The notes below the pieces were generated by a model. That model did not search any database. It was not told where the DNA came from and saw only the letters and a list, made by a program, of their open reading frames with translations. Source: Prevotella sp. CAG:891 (GTDB lineage Bacteria > Bacteroidota > Bacteroidia > Bacteroidales > Bacteroidaceae). From it: a stretch of 27,095 bases of DNA. Below are positions 15,882-23,305 of the stretch, piece after piece. The DNA lies in NCBI GenBank assembly GCA_000437675.1, contig FR901692.1, positions 8,283 through 35,377 on the forward strand. The letters run 5' to 3'. A program made the translations under genes and the position numbers. Every line of letters starts with the position of its first letter. Position 1 is the first letter of the stretch.

Positions 15882-17405
15882 ATGATTACAAATGCAGACC
15901 AAGACCTTTTACAGAAAAAAGGCATCAGCGAGGCAAAGTTCAACGAACAACTTGCATGTTTTGTCAAAGGATTTCCCTATCTGAAACTCGCTGCCGCAGC
16001 CAGCGTTGAACATGGCATACTCTCGCCCAATGCCGACGAAGAAGCCGCCTACCTTGCTGCATGGCAGAATTATAAAGCCGATACCAACCACCGTGTGGTG
16101 AAGTTTGTACCCGCTTCAGGCGCAGCCAGCCGTATGTTCAAGGATATGTTCGCCTTTGTCGATGCCCCCTACAATGAACCCACTACCGACTTCGAAAAAC
16201 AATTCTTTGCACGCATTCACGATGCCGCATTCTTTGCTGATTTAGAGGCAGCCTGTCAGCGTATTTACGCCGCAGGCATTGATACCCTCGTTCAGAACGG
16301 ACGCTACAAGGATGTGGTTAAAGCCATGCTTCAGGCCGACGGACTGAACTACGGTGCATTGCCCAAGGGATTGCTCAAGTTTCATCGTTATGCCGAAACA
16401 GCCCGTACGCCCCTCGAAGAACACCTGGTGGAAGGCGCACTCTATGCCCGCCAGCAGGACGGTCAGGTCAACGTACACTTTACCGTATCGCCCGAGCACC
16501 GTCAACTTTTCGAAGCCCTCGTGCAGCAGGTTGTGCCCGCCTACGAGCAGCACTTCGGCGTGAAGTATCACATCAGCTTCTCGGAACAAAAGGCAAGCAC
16601 CGATACCGTTGCCGCTAACCCCGACAATACCCCCTTCCGCAAGGCCGACGGCTCATTGCTTTTCCGTCCCGGTGGTCATGGTGCTCTGATTGAAAACCTG
16701 AACGACATTGAAGCCGACGTGGTGTTTGTGAAGAACATCGACAACGTGGTGCCCGACCGCTTGAAGGACGACACTGTGCGCTACAAGAACCTTCTTGCCG
16801 GCATACTCGTCAGCTTGCAGCACCAAGCTTTCGAATACCTCAACAAACTCGATGCCGGAAACTGCACGGCCGACGAACTCAATGAAATGTTGCACTTCCT
16901 GCAACACACCCTTTGCATTGACAATCCCCAGACGCCCGACTTGCAGGGCGAAGCTCTGGTAGCCTATTTGCGCACCAAACTGAACCGACCCATGCGCGTT
17001 TGCGGCATGGTGAAGAATGTGGGTGAACCCGGTGGTGGCCCCTTCCTGGCCTACAATGCCGACGGTACGGTGTCGTTGCAGATTCTTGAAAGTTCGCAAA
17101 TCGACATGGCTGACCCCGAAAAGAAAGCCATGTTCGAGAAGGGTACGCACTTCAATCCCGTTGACTTGGTTTGCGCACTCAAAAATTACAAGGGCGAAGC
17201 CTTCGACCTGCCTGCCTACGTTGACAAGCAAACCGGCTTTATCTCGCACAAGAGCAAGGACGGCAAGGAACTCAAGGCCCTGGAACTTCCCGGTTTGTGG
17301 AACGGTGCCATGAGCAACTGGAACACACTCTTTGTTGAAGTGCCCCTGTCGACCTTCAATCCCGTTAAAACCGTTAACGACCTCTATCGCGATCAGCACC
17401 AGTAA
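15882..17405 (+). CDS. DUF4301 family protein, nucleotidyltransferase-like
   Basis: The 507-residue protein matches my recollection of the DUF4301 family, which is widespread in Bacteroidetes and has no settled function. The N-terminal block KFVPASGAASRMFKDM (residues 74-89) looks like the glycine-rich nucleotide-binding loop of sugar-nucleotide pyrophosphorylases. Further on, a FRPGGHGALIENLN segment followed by VFVKNIDNVVPD resembles the sugar/UTP-binding regions of the UDPGP family. A nucleotidyltransferase role on a sugar phosphate is therefore a reasonable inference, not a proven one. I chose ATG 15882 because the frame upstream (to 15825) adds only non-conserved residues. It has its own promoter box and is followed by a long inverted repeat. 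No operon partner is evident. Confidence 0.85.
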   Translation: MITNADQDLLQKKGISEAKFNEQLACFVKGFPYLKLAAAASVEHGILSPNADEEAAYLAAWQNYKADTNHRVVKFVPASGAASRMFKDMFAFVDAPYNEPTTDFEKQFFARIHDAAFFADLEAACQRIYAAGIDTLVQNGRYKDVVKAMLQADGLNYGALPKGLLKFHRYAETARTPLEEHLVEGALYARQQDGQVNVHFTVSPEHRQLFEALVQQVVPAYEQHFGVKYHISFSEQKASTDTVAANPDNTPFRKADGSLLFRPGGHGALIENLNDIEADVVFVKNIDNVVPDRLKDDTVRYKNLLAGILVSLQHQAFEYLNKLDAGNCTADELNEMLHFLQHTLCIDNPQTPDLQGEALVAYLRTKLNRPMRVCGMVKNVGEPGGGPFLAYNADGTVSLQILESSQIDMADPEKKAMFEKGTHFNPVDLVCALKNYKGEAFDLPAYVDKQTGFISHKSKDGKELKALELPGLWNGAMSNWNTLFVEVPLSTFNPVKTVNDLYRDQHQ

Positions 17406-17435
17406 GCCGGTGACTCATCGCTAAACGCTATCTCA

Positions 17436-17535
17436 GGTGTTGAACCTTGTTGCCTGCTCCGTTTCTGTGGGGTAAGTATTACTTCCTTATGAACTACCTG
17501 CCATGCAGAAACAGACCCGAACAAAGTTCAACACC
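17436..17535. repeat. Long interrupted inverted repeat after the DUF4301 gene
   Basis: A 16-base arm at 17436-17451 (GGTGTTGAACCTTGTT) pairs with 17520-17535 with a single G-T step, and an inner GTTTCTG/CAGAAAC pair lies at 17461-17467 and 17506-17512. The whole folds into a stem of about 100 bases. It may be a terminator for the gene 30 bases upstream or a small decayed mobile element; there is no long T-run. Confidence 0.75.
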
Positions 17536-17577
17536 CTTTCCATGTTCACATTTTTCAAGGACTGAATAAGTAGGTTC

Positions 17578-17599
17578 TTTCCCTTTCCCTTTCCCTTTC
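17578..17599 (+). repeat. TTTCCC microsatellite
   Basis: Three perfect TTTCCC units and a partial fourth run from 17578 to 17599, about 100 bases before the first chromate transporter gene. Copy number could vary by slippage. Confidence 0.85.
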
Positions 17600-17614
17600 A
17601 CTCTCCACTTCGGC

Positions 17615-17630
17615 TCATCTGTACAGATGA
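17615..17630. promoter_or_regulatory. Perfect 16-bp palindrome, candidate operator
   Basis: TCATCTGTACAGATGA is a complete palindrome 71 bases before the chrA start codon. Its size and symmetry fit a dimeric regulator site. Flanking GGCT and AGCC can extend it into an RNA hairpin with a two-base bulge, so an RNA role is also possible. No regulator gene lies next to it. Confidence 0.45.
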
Positions 17631-17701
17631 CAGCCTGGCAGCCGAATGCCGCTTACGCCCATCCAACGCCGCCCGTTTTACCCCAAATGCAGCCGTAAAA
17701 A

Positions 17702-18256
17702 ATGTCCACACTTCCCACCAATATCCTGACCCTCTTCCTCACCTTTTTAAAATCCGGCGGACTGACCGTAGGCGATGGCTATGCAATCATTCATCCGCTG
17801 CGACGCGCCATTGTCGAAACCAATGGCTGGATGACTGCCGACGAATTTGCCGAACATCTCAGTTTGGTACAAGCCATGCCCGGCATATTCAATGTGAACT
17901 TTGCCACCTATATGGGACGTCAGCTCCTGGGATGGAAAGGCAGTGCAGCCGCCCTGTTAGGCATGTTGTTGCCACCGATTGTCATTCTCATCATCTTTGC
18001 CACGTTCTTCAACGATTTCCGCGAGTTTCCTGCCGTACATTCCTTTTTACGCGGCGCCCGCCCTGCCATTGTGGCCCTGATAGCCCTTCCCTGTTTCCAG
18101 CTTTGGCGCAGTTCGGGCGTTACGCTCAGCACCGTATGGATACCCGTAGGAGCCGCCATCTGCATTGGTCTGTTGGGCGTGTCACCCTCGCTCATCATTC
18201 TGGCCCTTGTATTTTTAGCGGTGCTTTATGCCATTATGGTACATGCCACCGATTAG
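17702..18256 (+). CDS. chrA: Chromate transporter, short-chain, first half
   Basis: The 184-residue membrane protein is one CHR domain. The N-terminal signature is legible: LTFLKSGGLTVGDGYAIIHP, then NGWMTADEFAEHLSLVQAMPG near residue 45-65 and NFATYMGRQLLGW. Four to five further helices follow. Short-chain CHR proteins work as a pair of two single-domain proteins, with the partner here 84 bases downstream; together they equal one classical ChrA. Members export chromate or a sulfate-like anion, but many in anaerobes have unknown substrates. Upstream lie a palindrome and a TTTCCC repeat. The second G of the usual GGGYAM motif reads as Asp (GDGYAI). Family call secure, substrate inferred. Confidence 0.87.
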   Translation: MSTLPTNILTLFLTFLKSGGLTVGDGYAIIHPLRRAIVETNGWMTADEFAEHLSLVQAMPGIFNVNFATYMGRQLLGWKGSAAALLGMLLPPIVILIIFATFFNDFREFPAVHSFLRGARPAIVALIALPCFQLWRSSGVTLSTVWIPVGAAICIGLLGVSPSLIILALVFLAVLYAIMVHATD

Positions 18257-18340
18257 CCACCGCTATCAGCCCATTCCTTATCCCCCTGTCACCTATTTTC
18301 CATTCTGTAACATTCACCCCACGCTATATATACCCTCGCA

Positions 18341-18940
18341 ATGCTTTTTCTCTTACTCATGTTCAGCTTTGCCCAAGTAGGCTTTTTAGGCATAGGCAGC
18401 AGTGTCGGTTCACAAGCATTTTTAGAACACGAAGTGATAACCCTGCACCGTTGGCTCACCCCCTCGCAAATGGCTGATCTCATGGTGTTCTGTCGCGCCC
18501 TTCCCGGCGGGACCGGCCTTAACACCCCCACCCTTTCCCGTTTTTTTTTGAACCCCGCCACCCTTACCGGTTTTTTAGCCGCTTCAGCTCGTTTCGGTTT
18601 TTGGGGTTCGGTTGTAGCCAGCGTGCTGAGCGTAGTTTCGTTAGCCCTTCCTTCAGCACTTTGGACCGCCTTTATCACCCGTTTCCGTCAGCACAAGGTG
18701 TACGGTTCGTGGTTCGACTGCGCCCTCGTTGTGCTGCGTCCGCTTGTGCCCGGACTTATAGCAGCCGCCGCCCTACTGATGATGCGCCGCGACATATTCA
18801 GCAGTCAGCAAATCAATGTCTGGGATTTTTGGGTTAGCACCTTCCTATTCCTGGCCACGCTTGTTGGTGCCGGACTTTATCGTTTCAATGCCGTATTTAT
18901 GATACTGCTGTGCGGCTTTGCCGGATGGATTCTGCTGTAA
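18341..18940 (+). CDS. chrA: Chromate transporter, short-chain, second half
   Basis: The 199-residue product is the second CHR domain of the pair: FAQVGFLGIGSSVGSQAFLEHE at the N-terminus, then RWLTPSQMADLMVFCRALPGG near residue 38-58, and a series of hydrophobic helices to a very hydrophobic C-terminus. It is probably co-transcribed with the first half. A run of nine T at 18541-18549 lies inside the coding region (Arg-Phe-Phe-Leu); a one-base slip would truncate the protein about 70 residues in. The frame is intact in this copy. An 8-bp stem and T-run terminator follow the stop. Confidence 0.87.
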   Translation: MLFLLLMFSFAQVGFLGIGSSVGSQAFLEHEVITLHRWLTPSQMADLMVFCRALPGGTGLNTPTLSRFFLNPATLTGFLAASARFGFWGSVVASVLSVVSLALPSALWTAFITRFRQHKVYGSWFDCALVVLRPLVPGLIAAAALLMMRRDIFSSQQINVWDFWVSTFLFLATLVGAGLYRFNAVFMILLCGFAGWILL

Positions 18941-18978
18941 ACCATTCTCTGGCCCTTTACTTTCAAAAAAAAGACTTT

Positions 18979-19034
18979 TCAGACTTACTCTGCCAGCTCC
19001 CCTTTGTTGAGCAGGCGGTAAAGTCTGATTTTTT
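18979..19034 (+). terminator. Terminator after the chromate transporter pair
   Basis: TCAGACTT at 18979-18986 pairs with AAGTCTGA at 19021-19028, followed by six T. A smaller GC-containing stem can form inside the loop. It marks the start of a gap with no well-supported gene running to 20056. Confidence 0.7.
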
Positions 19035-19305
19035 GTACCCATTCCCCTTGAAGATTCTTTTCCCTTTTCATTCAGCACATCAACGAGCCGACAGCAACGG
19101 GAGGAACTCACACGCTTGTAGCTTGTACTTTTTGTTAATCGGAATGAGACAAAACAGATTATCCCGTTTTCATTTTTTTATGCGCTTCATAAACGCTCCG
19201 GAATACCCGTAAACAAAGGGTTTTCAGACTGATTTTCGCAGTTCCAAAAAATCGAGGTGCGATATTAGGTAGTCAAAAAAAATGGATTTTGGGGTTCTCG
19301 TGTCG

Positions 19306-19391
19306 TATCTTTGCTGTCGCGAAGTCAGGCTGCACCTCAGCATAGCTTTCGAGAGCCAGCTCTCATCGCTCTGCGTTCAGTTTGCACTGAC
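19306..19391 (+). ncRNA. Candidate promoter and small structured RNA
   Basis: TATCTTTG at 19306-19313 fits TAnnTTTG. The region just after it can fold: GTCAG (19324-19328) with CTGAC (19387-19391), TGCA (19331-19334) with TGCA (19383-19386), and inside these a GAGAG/CTCTC hairpin with a CCAG loop (19351-19364). A promoter immediately followed by a closed multi-stem shape suggests a small RNA or structured leader for the weak ORF at 19408. I do not recognise a named RNA family. Confidence 0.3.
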
Positions 19392-19407
19392 ATGGCAGTA
19401 GCTATGG

Positions 19408-19650
19408 ATGAAAAAACAACAATACCTCTTTAGCCATTCAGCGTTCTTTGACATTTTGTTACAGCAGAAAGTAAGGCAGGTAGGCCTGTCTGAAACCCAT
19501 GATGTGTTGGTAAGTTTTACCCCTTTGATTTTGCGAAAGAATCCGCTTTCCACTCCGCATAAACTTTATAAGGGGCTGACTCCTACTGAAATAATCATGG
19601 ATAAAAGTGCAGTTTTCGACTCACCCGATAAAACGAAGAATCCAAAATAA
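19408..19650 (+). CDS. Hypothetical small protein, 80 residues (doubtful)
   Basis: ATG at 19408 opens an 80-codon frame (MKKQQYLFSHSAFFDI... to ...SPDKTKNPK). It lies about 90 bases after the TATCTTTG box at 19306. The residue composition is plausible but there is no motif, membrane segment or neighbour that suggests a role, and I recognise no family. The base composition is more AT-rich than the real genes nearby, which argues for chance or for recent transfer. Confidence 0.2.
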   Translation: MKKQQYLFSHSAFFDILLQQKVRQVGLSETHDVLVSFTPLILRKNPLSTPHKLYKGLTPTEIIMDKSAVFDSPDKTKNPK

Positions 19651-19873
19651 GATGAGCTTTCAAAACCTTTGAACGGAAAATGGAACTATTCACCGCTGAG
19701 TAGTTGCACCTAATTATCTGCCGGCCGAAACAAACCGCAGCATCCCTCTTTTGGCGTGCCCCTTTCATTTGTCATAATCAGAACCTTCACCTATTTGTAA
19801 CATGCGTTTTGCAGCCCCTTCTTCTTTTTGGCAAAAAACGTGTTACTTTCGCACTTTTTCCGAAAATCGTGTA

Positions 19874-19901
19874 TTTGTTTAATATATTAGCCGTAATTTT
19901 G
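19874..19901 (+). promoter_or_regulatory. Putative promoter for ndh
   Basis: TAATTTTG at 19894-19901 matches TAnnTTTG and TTTG at 19874-19877 is a possible -33 element with a 16-base spacer. The resulting leader is about 150 bases. Between 19651 and 19870 nothing was recognised. Confidence 0.5.
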
Positions 19902-19930
19902 CAATAACGTTACATTGCTGTCATATTCTA

Positions 19931-19997
19931 ACGCATAAAAAATCTTTCGTTTGCTTTCATTAAATTGTTTGCATAACCATGTTACGTGTTTATGCGT
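19931..19997 (+). other. Inverted repeat in the ndh leader
   Basis: ACGCATAAA (19931-19939) and TTTATGCGT (19989-19997) are perfect complements separated by 49 bases, inside the predicted 5' leader of ndh. It may form a long-range stem of regulatory value. It matches no riboswitch class I can name. Confidence 0.5.
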
Positions 19998-20056
19998 AGG
20001 GCGTATGTTGCAGCAACCGTTCATGCTAACAAACTAAAACTATTTAAACAAGCAAT

Positions 20057-21445
20057 ATGAGCTTCAATCTCCCTAAGACTGATAAAAAGCGTGTAGTAAT
20101 TGTAGGCGGTGGCTTTGGCGGTTTGAAACTGGCTAACCAGCTCCGCAAAGGTCCGTTTCAAGTAGTGCTTATTGACCGTAACAATTACCACCAGTTCCCC
20201 CCACTGATTTATCAAATTGCTTCGGCGGGTATTGAACCAAGCTCAATTTCTTTCCCCTTCCGCAAAATTTTTCAGAAGCGCAAAAACTGCTTCTTCCGCA
20301 TGGCTGAGGTGCGCTCCATCTTTCCCGAGCACAAAATTATTCAAACCTCAATCGGTAAGGTTAGCTACGACTACCTGATTCTTGCAGCCGGCGCTACAAC
20401 CAATTTCTTTGGCAATGCGAATGTGGCTGCTGAGGCTATGCCTATGAAGAACGTGAGCGAATCTATGGGTCTGCGCAATGCACTGCTTGATAACTTCGAA
20501 CGCGCCTTGACCTGTGCCACTGACCTTGAACGTCAGGAATTGCTCAACATCGTCATTGTTGGTGGTGGTGCTACCGGTGTCGAAATTGCCGGTGCCCTGA
20601 GCGAAATGAAAAACTTTGTGTTGCCCAAGGACTATCCTGACCTGCCCACTTCGCTCATGCACATTTACCTTATTGAAGCCGGTCCGCGCTTGCTTCCTGC
20701 CATGAGTGAAGAATCGAGCCACAAGGTGGAACACTACCTGCGCACCATGGGTGTGAACGTGTTGCTCAACAAAATGGTGACTGACTATAAGGATCACTGC
20801 GTCATGCTCAAAGATGGTAGCTCCATTGCTACGCGTACGTTCATTTGGGTCAGCGGTGTAGCCGCTCAGCCTGTGGGCAACCTTGATCCTTCGCACCTGG
20901 GTCGTGGCCGTCGTATCATTGTCGATGCTTTCAACCGCGTGCCCGGACTCGATGGTGTGTTCTCAATTGGCGACCAGTGCATCATGCCCGAGGGCGACGA
21001 TGAATGGAAGGGCGGACACCCGCAGTTGGCACAGGTGGCCATTCAGCAGGGTAAACTTTTGGCTAAGAACTTGCAGCGCCTCGAAGCCGGCAAGGAACTG
21101 AAGCCTTTCCGCTACAAAAACCTTGGTACGATGGCTACCGTGGGCCGTAACCGTGCCGTAGCTGAATTCAGCAAAATGAAGTTCGGTGGTTTCATGGCGT
21201 GGTTCCTTTGGCTGGTTGTTCACCTCCGTTCTATCCTTGGTGTGCGCAACAAGATGATTGTGTTGCTCAACTGGCTTTGGTACTATGTGTCGTACTCGCA
21301 GAGCTTGCGCATGATTATTTATGCGAAAAAGGCTAAGGAGGTAATTGAACGCGAACAGCGTTTGGCTTCGACGCACTGGGGTACGGATTTAATGAGTGAG
21401 GGCTCGGAAGATACGCGCGATAATCAGCCGGGCGAGCAGAAGTAA
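20057..21445 (+). CDS. ndh: Type II NADH:quinone oxidoreductase (NDH-2)
   Basis: The 462-residue flavoprotein has two dinucleotide-binding folds: VIVGGGFGG at residues 14-22 for FAD and IVIVGGGATGVEIAG around residues 165-178 for NADH. FSIGDQC near residue 310 is the second FAD contact, and AQVAIQQG near residue 335 matches the AQxAxQ quinone-site motif of NDH-2. A hydrophobic and aromatic C-terminal stretch (around 376-425, FMAWFLWLVVHL) is the usual membrane-contacting region, so the enzyme sits on the inner face of the cytoplasmic membrane and passes electrons from NADH to quinone without pumping ions. The ATG at 20057 gives a normal N-terminus. It is monocistronic with a long leader and a strong terminator. 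Confidence 0.93.
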   Translation: MSFNLPKTDKKRVVIVGGGFGGLKLANQLRKGPFQVVLIDRNNYHQFPPLIYQIASAGIEPSSISFPFRKIFQKRKNCFFRMAEVRSIFPEHKIIQTSIGKVSYDYLILAAGATTNFFGNANVAAEAMPMKNVSESMGLRNALLDNFERALTCATDLERQELLNIVIVGGGATGVEIAGALSEMKNFVLPKDYPDLPTSLMHIYLIEAGPRLLPAMSEESSHKVEHYLRTMGVNVLLNKMVTDYKDHCVMLKDGSSIATRTFIWVSGVAAQPVGNLDPSHLGRGRRIIVDAFNRVPGLDGVFSIGDQCIMPEGDDEWKGGHPQLAQVAIQQGKLLAKNLQRLEAGKELKPFRYKNLGTMATVGRNRAVAEFSKMKFGGFMAWFLWLVVHLRSILGVRNKMIVLLNWLWYYVSYSQSLRMIIYAKKAKEVIEREQRLASTHWGTDLMSEGSEDTRDNQPGEQK

Positions 21446-21525
21446 AGTATAAGCATTGCTGCTTTGCTGTAAATATATGCAAACAGGACGCTCGAACGCG
21501 AGCGGGCTTGCGTGAAGCACCAAAA

Positions 21526-21568
21526 AAAAATCACCGCATCAGGTTTAGCACCCGATGCGGTGATTTTT
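21526..21568. terminator. Terminator after ndh, bidirectional
   Basis: A perfect 15-bp inverted repeat (21526-21540 and 21554-21568) with a 13-base loop has T-run and A-run flanks. Just upstream is a small CGCTCG/CGAGCG hairpin at 21489-21504. Confidence 0.92.
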
Positions 21569-21603
21569 GCTGTACGATTCAATCCTAAAAATAGGCAGAT
21601 ATA

Positions 21604-21794
21604 GAAGTCGTCTGAACTTTTCTGACGAGGATTTGATTTGGATATTTATCTCTTCTAAATTCAATCATCACTTTTTTTGGGCCGTTTTTTGACCTTTCAT
21701 CAGTCGTGTAGCTCGCTACGCTCCTTCTTCAAGACCCCAAACGCCTCAAAAATTAAAGGCATAATCTTGAATTCATAAAAGTTCAGACGACTTC
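21604..21794. mobile_element. MITE-like element, 191 bp, with 18-bp perfect terminal inverted repeats
   Basis: GAAGTCGTCTGAACTTTT at 21604-21621 is repeated in exact reverse complement at 21777-21794. The interior (155 bp) is AT-rich, contains a short GTAGC/GCTAC stem and shows no convincing gene. The trinucleotide ATA flanks both sides (21601-21603 and 21795-21797), compatible with a 3-bp target duplication. It sits in the convergent gap between ndh and purT, 25 bases from the purT stop. The shape fits a non-autonomous element moved by a transposase elsewhere in the genome; a purely structural terminator is a weaker alternative given the 155-bp spacing. Confidence 0.65.
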
Positions 21795-21818
21795 ATAGAG
21801 AGAATATTGTCAATCAAC

Positions 21819-22982
21819 TTAATACACTTCAACGTACGAAGCCAGGCGTTTGGCCTTGTCGCGTACCTCGTCGAGGTTGCCGTCAAGAGGTGCATTGCAT
21901 ACCACAACACCCATGCGGCGGTTTACCCTTGTTGTGGGTTTGCCAAAGATGCGTAAGTCGGCATCTTCCTCGCAGGTGCGTTCCAAACCGCGGAAGTTAG
22001 GCTGTTCGTCGCTTGCGATGGGCGAAAGAATGACGGCACTGGCACCGATGCGCAACGGCTTGATGCACGGAATGGGTAAGCCCAGAATGGCACGAAGATG
22101 CAGTTCGAATTCGTTGAAATTCTGTGTGCCGGCCAGCGTGACCATGCCCGTGTCGTGCGGACGCGGTGAAAGTTCTGAAAAGTAAACGCCGTCGGTGTGG
22201 CTCAGGAAAAACTCTACGCCCCAAATGCCGGCACCCGTCAGTGCATGCGTTACCTTGTCGGCCATGCGCTGTGCCTCAGCCAGGTGTTCCGGTGCAATGT
22301 GTGCAGGTTGGAAACTTTCGCGGTAGTCGCCGCCTTTCTGTACGTGGCCAATGGGCGGACAGAAGAGCGTGGGGCCGTTCTTTTGCGTCACGGTGAGCAG
22401 TGTGATTTCGCTGTCGAAGTGAATGAACTCTTCGATAATCACCTCGTGAATGTCGCCTCGGCTGCCATCCATAGCGTATTCCCAGGCATGGGGCAGGTCG
22501 TCGGCCGTTTTAACCAGCGATTGTCCTTTGCCCGACGAAGACATAAGCGGCTTAACGACGCAGGGAAAGCCGATTTCCTTGGAGTGTTCCACCAATTCGT
22601 CGTAGGACGTGGCATAGAAATATTTGGCAGTTTTCAGTCCCAGTTCCTTAGCAGCCAAGTCGCGGATGGCTTTACGGTTCATGGTGTAGTTCACTGCGCG
22701 AGCCGAGGGAGTGATTTGAATGCCTTCGCGTTCGAAGTCGTAAAGACGTTCGGTACGGATGGCTTCAATTTCGGGAACAATGATGTCGGGGTGGTGTTTT
22801 TCGACAACGCGTTCCAACGCCTCGCCATCGAGCATGGAAAACACCTCGTATTCATCGGCTACCTGCATGGCAGGAGCTCCGGCATACGAGTCGCACGCAA
22901 TGACGTGCTGACCTAATCTTTGGGCTGCAATGACAAATTCCTTGCCAAGTTCGCCCGAACCAAGAAGCAAAATCTTTTTCAT
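21819..22982 (-). CDS. purT: Formate-dependent phosphoribosylglycinamide formyltransferase 2
   Basis: The 387-residue enzyme is an ATP-grasp ligase that formylates GAR using formate and ATP in purine synthesis, in the cytoplasm. Visible features are the N-terminal ILLLGSGELGKE (GAR-binding fold), the MSSSGKGQS loop near residue 160 (ATP), a GGDYRESFQPA stretch near residue 230, and the metal/ATP site GVEFF followed by ELSPRPHDTGMVT near residue 270-285. I chose the ATG at 22982 because it starts exactly at the conserved MKKILLLGSG; the frame extends 24 codons further up but that part is not family-like. The gene is monocistronic on the - strand with a likely promoter at 23159-23152. Confidence 0.96.
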   Translation of the reverse strand: MKKILLLGSGELGKEFVIAAQRLGQHVIACDSYAGAPAMQVADEYEVFSMLDGEALERVVEKHHPDIIVPEIEAIRTERLYDFEREGIQITPSARAVNYTMNRKAIRDLAAKELGLKTAKYFYATSYDELVEHSKEIGFPCVVKPLMSSSGKGQSLVKTADDLPHAWEYAMDGSRGDIHEVIIEEFIHFDSEITLLTVTQKNGPTLFCPPIGHVQKGGDYRESFQPAHIAPEHLAEAQRMADKVTHALTGAGIWGVEFFLSHTDGVYFSELSPRPHDTGMVTLAGTQNFNEFELHLRAILGLPIPCIKPLRIGASAVILSPIASDEQPNFRGLERTCEEDADLRIFGKPTTRVNRRMGVVVCNAPLDGNLDEVRDKAKRLASYVEVY

Positions 22983-23151
22983 TGGTGATAGAACTGTGTA
23001 TAGATGGTTGCAGCGCGTTGAAAATAAGAAATCAGCGCAACTGCTATTTTTCATGTGTGCTGCGCAATGTGGTTGCGGCGAAACGGCTCCCTGTTGTGTC
23101 CTGCTGTGCTGCAGCGTTTACCGTTTGGCTTGCGCAACCCATTGCTTACCG

Positions 23152-23159
23152 CAAATTTA
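23152..23159 (-). promoter_or_regulatory. Putative -7 box for purT
   Basis: On the - strand the bases read TAAATTTG, a TAnnTTTG match 170 bases before the purT start. No clear -33 element was found at the right distance. The gap 22983-23305 otherwise holds only the hairpin at 23230-23268 and a + strand TAATTTTG at 23185-23192 with no gene to serve. Confidence 0.4.
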
Positions 23160-23229
23160 CGTTATTTTGCGCAAACTTTCGCCATAATTTTGCGATTACT
23201 TACGAAAAGCAAGTGTTCCAAACGAAAAA

Positions 23230-23268
23230 TAGGTGTTCCAAACTCACAAGAAAGTTTGAGAACACCTA
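23230..23268 (-). terminator. Terminator after the YhcH-family gene
   Basis: TAGGTGTTCCAAACT (23230-23244) pairs with 23253-23268 with one bulged base, and on the - strand the stem is followed by five T. A partial direct copy of the left arm, AGTGTTCCAAAC, lies just outside at 23212-23223. Confidence 0.8.
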
Positions 23269-23305
23269 CTTTAAAAAGAGTGGGGGATAAGTGCGTAGCT
23301 CGCGG

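Noticed and set aside
17702..18940. A single chromate transporter gene broken by a frameshift
   Set aside because: The two halves each have a proper start and N-terminal signature and are 84 bases apart, matching the known two-gene short-chain type.
18910..19212. 100-codon frame after the second chromate transporter gene
   Set aside because: It begins inside that gene in another frame and runs through the terminator hairpin.
19321..19391. tRNA-like fold
   Set aside because: Length is near 70 but there is no acceptor stem with CCA region, no T-loop TTCGAnnC in the right place and no anticodon arm.
22197..22916. 239-codon + strand open frame
   Set aside because: Antisense to purT, with no family-like motif or promoter.
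23185..23192. + strand TAATTTTG box upstream of purT
   Set aside because: No + strand gene follows within reach; the tetramer-rich consensus occurs by chance in AT-rich gaps.
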